The notes beneath the pieces were generated by a model. It saw nothing but the letters and a program-made list of their open reading frames with translations, was not told where the DNA came from and did no database searches. From Leptoclinus maculatus (lineage: Eukaryota > Chordata > Actinopteri > Perciformes > Stichaeidae), in NCBI GenBank assembly GCA_032191485.1, contig JAVDOI010000003.1, positions 27,572,336 through 27,636,335 of the forward strand: a DNA stretch of 64,000 bases. Reading direction: 5' to 3'. How positions within the stretch are numbered: position 1 is the first letter of the stretch; every line of letters starts with the position of its first letter. A program made the translations under genes and the position numbers. This document shows positions 58,144 through 64,000 of the stretch, in pieces.

Positions 58144-61100
58144 ATAAGACTCAAGACCATATGGAAAACACTAGTACTATTTCGATTTTTATTAGATAGA
58201 AAAGAAGCTTCCACGTGAAAAATTAAAAGACATTATGTTGCAGATGAATGGTACACATTGATATGGTGTACATATACAGTATTTGTGTGTGTTTCAGGAC
58301 TCGGGACGTCTTGAGAGACGAGACGACGGGCATGCACACCCGTTCAGATGGAGATTGGAGCCCAATTCAGAGGTGCTTCATTCACTCATATGACGAAGAC
58401 CTCTATGTTATTATTCAGAAGAAACAGCTCTATAATTCTGGTTTATCGTCTGTTCCTCTCTCAGCCCCGGAAACTCTCGTCCCACCTCTCCCAAGAGCGA
58501 CTCTGAACTACTGACCAAGCCGTCAGACAATCAGAATCCAGCCATGCTCTGGGCGTGGGGGGAGCTGCCACAGGCTGCTAAAGTAACTAAAAGTGTCCAC
58601 TGATCATACATAGAGAACAGCAGCTCTAAATATATGTGCAGTAGTTTTTTGGTACGTTCATGTTAGTCTGGCTCGCAGTGTTTTCATATTTGTGTCCTCC
58701 TCCGTGCTCTTCTAGCCGTCCTTCCTCCCAGTGAAACCCGACCCTCCAACAGTTTGCCCAGTATCCATCCCCGTGTCTGAAAGCACACACTTCCGCGTGA
58801 TAACACATGAGACGTCCTCGGAACAGTGTGGGCCCTGCTCCGAAATATCGGCGCTCAGGCTGTTTATGCCAGAGGAGACGGGCGAGGAACCGGTGGGGAT
58901 GGAGTCCCAGACAGCCGGAGGCGTGGCAGCTCGGATGACGTCTGACATGGAGGAGGCAATGTCTCGTCCACCAGGCAAGACAGACTCTCCGTCCAAGAGA
59001 CAAGGTAAAGGTCAAAGGGCAACAGCACAATACGGTATATAATTCCTTTAGGAGTTTATCGAATCCGCAGACATTCAAAACCAAAGTGTTATTGTGTTCT
59101 GTGGTGAAATAGTATATTTTAAAGACATGTACTTTTGCAATAAAATTCACTGTACTGCCTATTTTTCTTATAGAAGAATTGTAAGTCAAACATAAACTTT
59201 GAAGAATATCATGAAGAGAAAACTACTTCAGTAAAGATATCTAGATGATTATTGCATTTTACTCGCCACTTATTGAAAACCAAGCTGTGAAAAAGGGTTT
59301 TCTCACTGATAAACCAGAAAGAAACGCAAACTGTCTCTTTGTTGCAGACAAGAGAAGCCGCCATCTTGGCTCTGATGGAATTTACCTGGATGACATCACG
59401 GAGCTGGAGCCTGAAGTGGCGGCCCTTTATTTCCCAAAGAGGTATGAAACAATCACATGTCGTGTGTGCAATTAAAAAGTTTAAACACGCTGCTATAGCC
59501 GAGCTTAACGCCTCTCCTCCGTAGTGACGGCAGTGCAGCAGTGAGGAGCATCTCAGACCCGGGTCTCCACAGCAGCAGCCTGTCCCCACAGTCGGTCAGC
59601 TCTGGAGGAGACAGCGGAGTGGACAGCTACTGCGACCACATGGCCGACATGCCGTCCATCGCCATCTCTTTGTGTGGAGGGCTCAATGACAACAGGGAGA
59701 TCACTAAAGGTGAGACACGGACACAGCGCGGCTTCGTGCTCGTGTTGTCAGCTGCAGGAAAGAGGAAACTGAAACAAAGTGTTTGTGTCTCCTGTACAGA
59801 GCATTTCCACGAGAAGATCATCTCTTACCAGCAGTTTTCGGAAAACCCCTCCATCATCGACGACCCCAACTTAGTCGTGAAAATTGGCTCCAAGTAAGAC
59901 ATTTCACACGGGAGGAATGACAACAGCAGGCTATAAGCAGTTTACAATCCACTGCATGCTGTATGGATTTAACTGTCACACACTAGCTGACAAAGTAGGG
60001 TTTTTTTTAAACGCGGTTATGAAATTGATAAAAATACATTTTGTTTCTCCCTCAGATACTATAATTGGAGTTCGGCGGCTCCCCTTATGCTGGCCATGCA
60101 AGCCTTTCAGAAACCGCTGCCAAAGGTAAGAAACTAATACTAATACAGATATTTGACTCTCGGTCGGTTGGTTGAGTTACATGAATACCAGTCCCCTCTG
60201 TGGACTGGAACTGGTACTGCACCCTGTGTGACTGTTCACCTATACACCTTATCGTTCTGCCCATCCTACATGCATTATGTTGCATAGCACCGAATGTGCA
60301 ATCTATAAACTTACAACCTGAATGTTCTGTTATCGCGGTCTTACTGTCGTGTGACAAACATCCACTGATTCTCTTCTCCTTAAACGTTGTCTCCCCCTCT
60401 GTTCCCCTCCCTCCCTCCCCCCCCTCCCCTCCATTAGTCCTCTTGCCTCAGTTATATTCACTCAGCCTTAGAGTTTCTCCTCTGTTGTCTTACTGGTGTG
60501 CTGGGCTACAGCTCTGTATGTCACAGACCACATTCTTTTACCCTTTCTCTACCTTCCTCATTCCTTGTCCTCTATCAAACTTCCAATCACCGCCCCCCCC
60601 CCCCCCTCCCCCCCATACATGCTTTAGCTTTAAGTTGTTTTTTTTTAAGTGTGTTTTTTTATGGTGTTGTGTTGTGGTTGTTTTTGGGGTTGTGTGTGCT
60701 CCGCTCCAGGCTGCAGTGGAGAACATCATGAAGGAGAAGATGCCCAAGAAAGGAGGGAGGTGGTGGTTCTCCTGGCGAGGCAGAAACAGCGGCTCCAAAT
60801 CGGTGATTTCTTCTCATCTCGCCGATACCGTATTTTGTTTAGATTCCACTAAGTGAGTGGGCAAAAGCAAATCAACGCTGTTTCTCCTCTCGCAGGACTC
60901 CGTCTCTGATCGCGAGGCCTGCGGTTACGCTGAGCAGGCCGGGAAAATGTCAAGCAGGTGAGGAACCCTTTAAGTTGAAACAAACAAAAAAAGATCCTCT
61001 AAGTTAGCGAGCGGTCGAACATCCTGTCTGTGGAGGTGTGAACATCCTTTTAACACACTGTCGACCTGTCCGATGCCAGACACAAAGACGAGTCGTCCTC

Positions 61101-62907
61101 CAGCGATGAAGACCTCGGGGACGCCATGCAGAGCTCTCCCACCATCCAGTCAGAGCCTGGGCTCACACTAGGAGGCGTGTCTTATAAGAAAACACTCCGA
61201 CTCACATCAGAGCAGCTGGTGAGCGCATATTTTGAGTTGTTCTACTTATTGTTGTTGTTTGTACCATTGTATATTATATCTCTTTCTCCCTTTCTCTCTC
61301 TCTCTCTCACACAGATGTCCCTCCAGCTGCAGGATGGTCCTAACGATGTTGTGTTTAGTGTGACCACTCAGTACCAGGGAACCTGTCGCTGTCAGGGCAC
61401 CATCTACCTCTGGAACTGGGACGACAAGATAATCATCTCTGACATCGATGGAACCATCACCAGGTGTGTGATACATGTGAATATGAACATTTTACAACAC
61501 AGTTGAACTCCGTTTGGAGTGAAAATTAATATTATGTATATCTATTGTGTGGCCCCAAGTGTAATCTATAGGTTGTGTCCAGGACAGACCTTAGCCTGCG
61601 CTCACATGTCTGAATGTAATTCACGCGTGTTTGTCTTCAGGTCGGACACATTGGGTCATATCCTGCCCACACTGGGGAAAGACTGGACCCACCAGGGCAT
61701 TGCACACCTCTACCACAAAGTCAGCCAGTAAGCACCAACTGTAGTTTCATTTAAAGCAAAACACCAAAAGGCACACATTGCTTGGAAATTCTGTGTATAT
61801 TTTACACCGGACAGACCAAAGAACAAGCTCTGAAAAAGAGCAGATTTGTTGTTATTGTCATGGAGTGATCATTATCGACTTGTTCTCGCTTCGTCAGAAA
61901 TGGCTACAAGTTCCTGTACTGTTCGGCGCGAGCTATCGGCATGGCCGACATGACCAGAGGTTACCTCCACTGGGTCAACGAGAGGGGCACCATGCTTCCC
62001 ATTGGCCCCGTCCTCCTCAGCCCGAGCAGCCTCTTTTCAGCCCTGCACAGGTCTCTCATTCACACAAACACACACGCACGTGTTTCTCAATGTACGCTGA
62101 AGAAGACGCAGGAGACACTGCGACTTAATCGTTGTTGCACTGTGCTGATACTTGGTTACATCTCTGTGGTGTGTGTGTGTGTGTTTGACAGGGAGGTGAT
62201 TGAGAAGAAACCAGAGAAATTCAAGGTGGAGTGTCTCAACGATATCAAGAACCTGTTCTACCCCAACACTCAGCCGTTCTATGCAGCGTTTGGCAACAGA
62301 CCAACGGTACGCACGCGTTACATGAAGCACAACTCATGGTACACTACGTCATTTAAAGGTTATTCCTGGTGTAACAAATCCATCTGGATTTTTTTGGAGG
62401 GGTTGAAAATGAAAGCCATTAGTGGTGTAGATTCTTGCATAAATGCAGGTTACTTTTGCAAAGTTTAATTTAAATATACATCATTTCCAACACTGAATTA
62501 AATGCTCTTTTATATTCTTTAGGATGTATATTCCTATAAAGAAGTAGGAGTGCCACTGAACAGGATTTTTACGGTAAACCCTAAAGGCGAGCTAGTGCAG
62601 GAGCACGCCAAGACCAACATCTCATCGTGAGTCCAATGCGTCCAGTTTACACGCCGTATTCAAGGAGGAAACATTGTAACGTTTACTTTTCTCAATTCAA
62701 CGTGTCTGACCGCTGGCCTCTCCTCTCCTCAGTTACGTCCGTCTGGGTGAGGTGGTGGACCACGTGTTCCCTCTGAAGACGAGAGCCTCATCCTCAGACT
62801 TCCCTTGCTCTGACACCTACAGCCACTTCACCTACTGGAGGCAGCAGCTCCCCCGGGTGGACCATCCGGGTACTACACCTCCGCAGACTCCCCTCCCCAG
62901 CAGCTGA
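55918..62907 (+). CDS. lpin1: Lipin-1, phosphatidate phosphatase
   Basis: Nineteen coding exons join in phase: 55918-56109, 56233-56328, 57667-57953, 58298-58372, 58465-58582, 58716-59004, 59348-59441, 59525-59709, 59800-59893, 60056-60125, 60710-60802, 60896-60957, 61080-61218, 61315-61463, 61641-61727, 61898-62050, 62192-62306, 62523-62626 and 62733-62907. They total 858 residues (human LPIN1 890). The N-lipin domain is residues 1-~108 (MNYVGQLAGQVFVQVKELYRG). The polybasic nuclear/phosphatidate-binding segment KKRRKRRRRSR is at 147-157. The C-lipin domain has the HAD catalytic motif DIDGT at 641-645 and the coactivator motif LGHIL at 652-656. PKKGGRWWFSWRGRN, KIGSKYYNW and VNPKGELVQEHAKTN are lipin-1 hallmarks; SDFPCSDTYSHFTYWR near the C-terminus favours lipin-1 over lipin-2 or lipin-3. 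Known role: converts phosphatidate to diacylglycerol at the ER and coactivates PPARalpha/PGC-1alpha in the nucleus. Fish may carry two lpin1 copies; which one this is cannot be told. Confidence 0.96.
58077..58141. repeat. (CA)n microsatellite in an lpin1 intron
   Basis: About 65 bp of uninterrupted CA, 125 bp downstream of the donor at 57953. Overlapping frames give Cys-Val runs only. Confidence 0.95.
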
Positions 62908-63338
62908 CTATCTGTGGCTGACGGTGTGATGGTGTGTGATAGGAATTTGTATTTTTCTTGTTACTGTAGAAGAGGATGGAGCACTTTGAGTGCACAGCAG
63001 AGAGCAACCCAATTTGGTTAGTCTGCTGTTAAAATATTTAAAATGCACACGATGGATGAAAGAGCACTTTTATGAAAAGATGGCCTTTTGACTATCTGTA
63101 TGTATATGAGAAATAATAATAATTTATTCAGGCAGCTTAGCACGTGTACTATTTTTGAGTGAGTGTTGACATTATTACAGCAGCTAGACTTTTGAAGCTA
63201 TTTATGCAGACAGTTGCTTACTGTATTTCTCAGACGGTATCCGATGTTCAGAGGGGCATCGTACTCGATGTAGAATTTATTTCCTTACTCTGAACTTTTT
63301 CAGTCGAGACTGTTACAGATCCTCAATCAACATGGAGT

Positions 63339-63380
<42 letters not shown>

Positions 63381-64000
63381 CAAATTTGACTTAAGAGCAC
63401 CATATACGTGTAATGTATTATTCCATCAGTATTACGTAGTATGTTAAAATGTATTACACAGCACAATTAATGAGTGGACGTCTATGTAACTTGACATTAT
63501 TCTGACAGAGGGTTCATTATAAAGACGGTTTTGAATGCATATTTATTGTTGAGACAAAGTAATGCTGACAGGAGAACAGAAAGCACAACATTTTTAATGG
63601 TCAAAATAACCATTGTTCTCCCTTTAAAAAAAAAAAAGAAAAAGAGTATCTCTGAGAATTGCTGAAACATTTTTATTTTTCTATTGAAATCACACGGTGT
63701 GTATATGTTGCGATGTGAAAGTGATTTCTGTGGTGGCCTTCGTGAAATTAATTTATCCGGTTGCAGTTCCCACGATGTGACTGTTAGGTGCTCAGCTCTT
63801 TAAGATGTATGTATGTTTCCATAAATGCCATTAGATATATTTTGTGTATTCATCTGGTGACATACTGACTGATAATGACATGTAGCTTACATGATACATC
63901 ACCCATTGGTTCTTGTACTGCTGCCATTCCCTTGTAATATCACTTAAAAGCAAAACCCAGGTCTGGAAGCCCTTATCAGACAGCTTAGAGAGGACAGATA
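62908..64000 (+). other. lpin1 3' UTR
   Basis: AT-rich sequence following the lpin1 stop codon. It includes a (TA)n run at 63342-63378. I saw no canonical AATAAA or ATTAAA before the window ends, so the UTR may continue beyond it; mammalian LPIN1 also has a long 3' UTR. Confidence 0.55.

Overview
This 64 kb window is vertebrate genomic DNA, almost certainly from a ray-finned (teleost, probably percomorph) fish. Coding sequence is split into short exons with GT-AG introns. (CA)n/(TG)n microsatellites are very dense, several dispersed repeats are of types common in teleosts, and protein identities are close to human genes while exon spacing is compact. I found no bacterial-style operon, CRISPR array, rRNA or free-standing tRNA gene. 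Exons were assembled by hand from splice sites, reading phase and similarity to remembered protein families. No alignment was run.

Five protein-coding loci are supported. (1) + strand, 197-1269: the last three coding exons of a FEZ-family (fasciculation and elongation protein zeta) gene, followed by its 3' region. (2) - strand, 7596-5168: six in-phase exons encoding only the juxtamembrane segment, transmembrane helix and cytoplasmic tail of usherin (ush2a), ending in a PDZ-binding motif. No exon for the giant extracellular part is visible before the next gene. (3) - strand, 31948-14272: a complete eight-exon estrogen-related receptor of gamma type (esrrg; 463 aa). (4) - strand, 48520-42043: a complete ten-exon gpatch2 (527 aa). 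(5) + strand, 55918-62907: a complete 19-coding-exon lpin1 (858 aa), with a probable non-coding first exon and promoter at about 53.1-53.84 kb.

Usherin tail, esrrg and gpatch2 lie in the same order and relative orientation as USH2A-ESRRG-GPATCH2 on human 1q41. The ush2a fragment is therefore in its ancestral place and not a stray insertion. FEZ on one side and lpin1 on the other are not the human 1q41 neighbours (KCTD3 and SPATA17), so the block has been rearranged. The simplest reading is one of two teleost whole-genome-duplicate copies of this block, in which ush2a has been cut down to its membrane anchor and tail with an open reading frame. That is the most interesting observation here.

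The remaining sequence is introns and intergenic DNA. It holds a tRNA-derived SINE (22.1-21.9 kb), a MITE-like element in the FEZ 3' region, a palindromic foldback repeat at 17.2-17.5 kb with a partial relative at 40.2 kb, a degenerate tandem array at 10.8-11.3 kb, a pair of related direct repeats in gpatch2 introns, a 260 bp AT-rich array and many CA/TG microsatellites. The genes are not a pathway: FEZ acts in kinesin transport, usherin in sensory-cell adhesion, ERR-gamma in transcription of energy metabolism, GPATCH2 in RNA-helicase/splicing work, and lipin-1 in triglyceride synthesis and transcriptional coactivation. ERRs and lipin-1 do meet functionally through PGC-1alpha, but their adjacency here is probably incidental.
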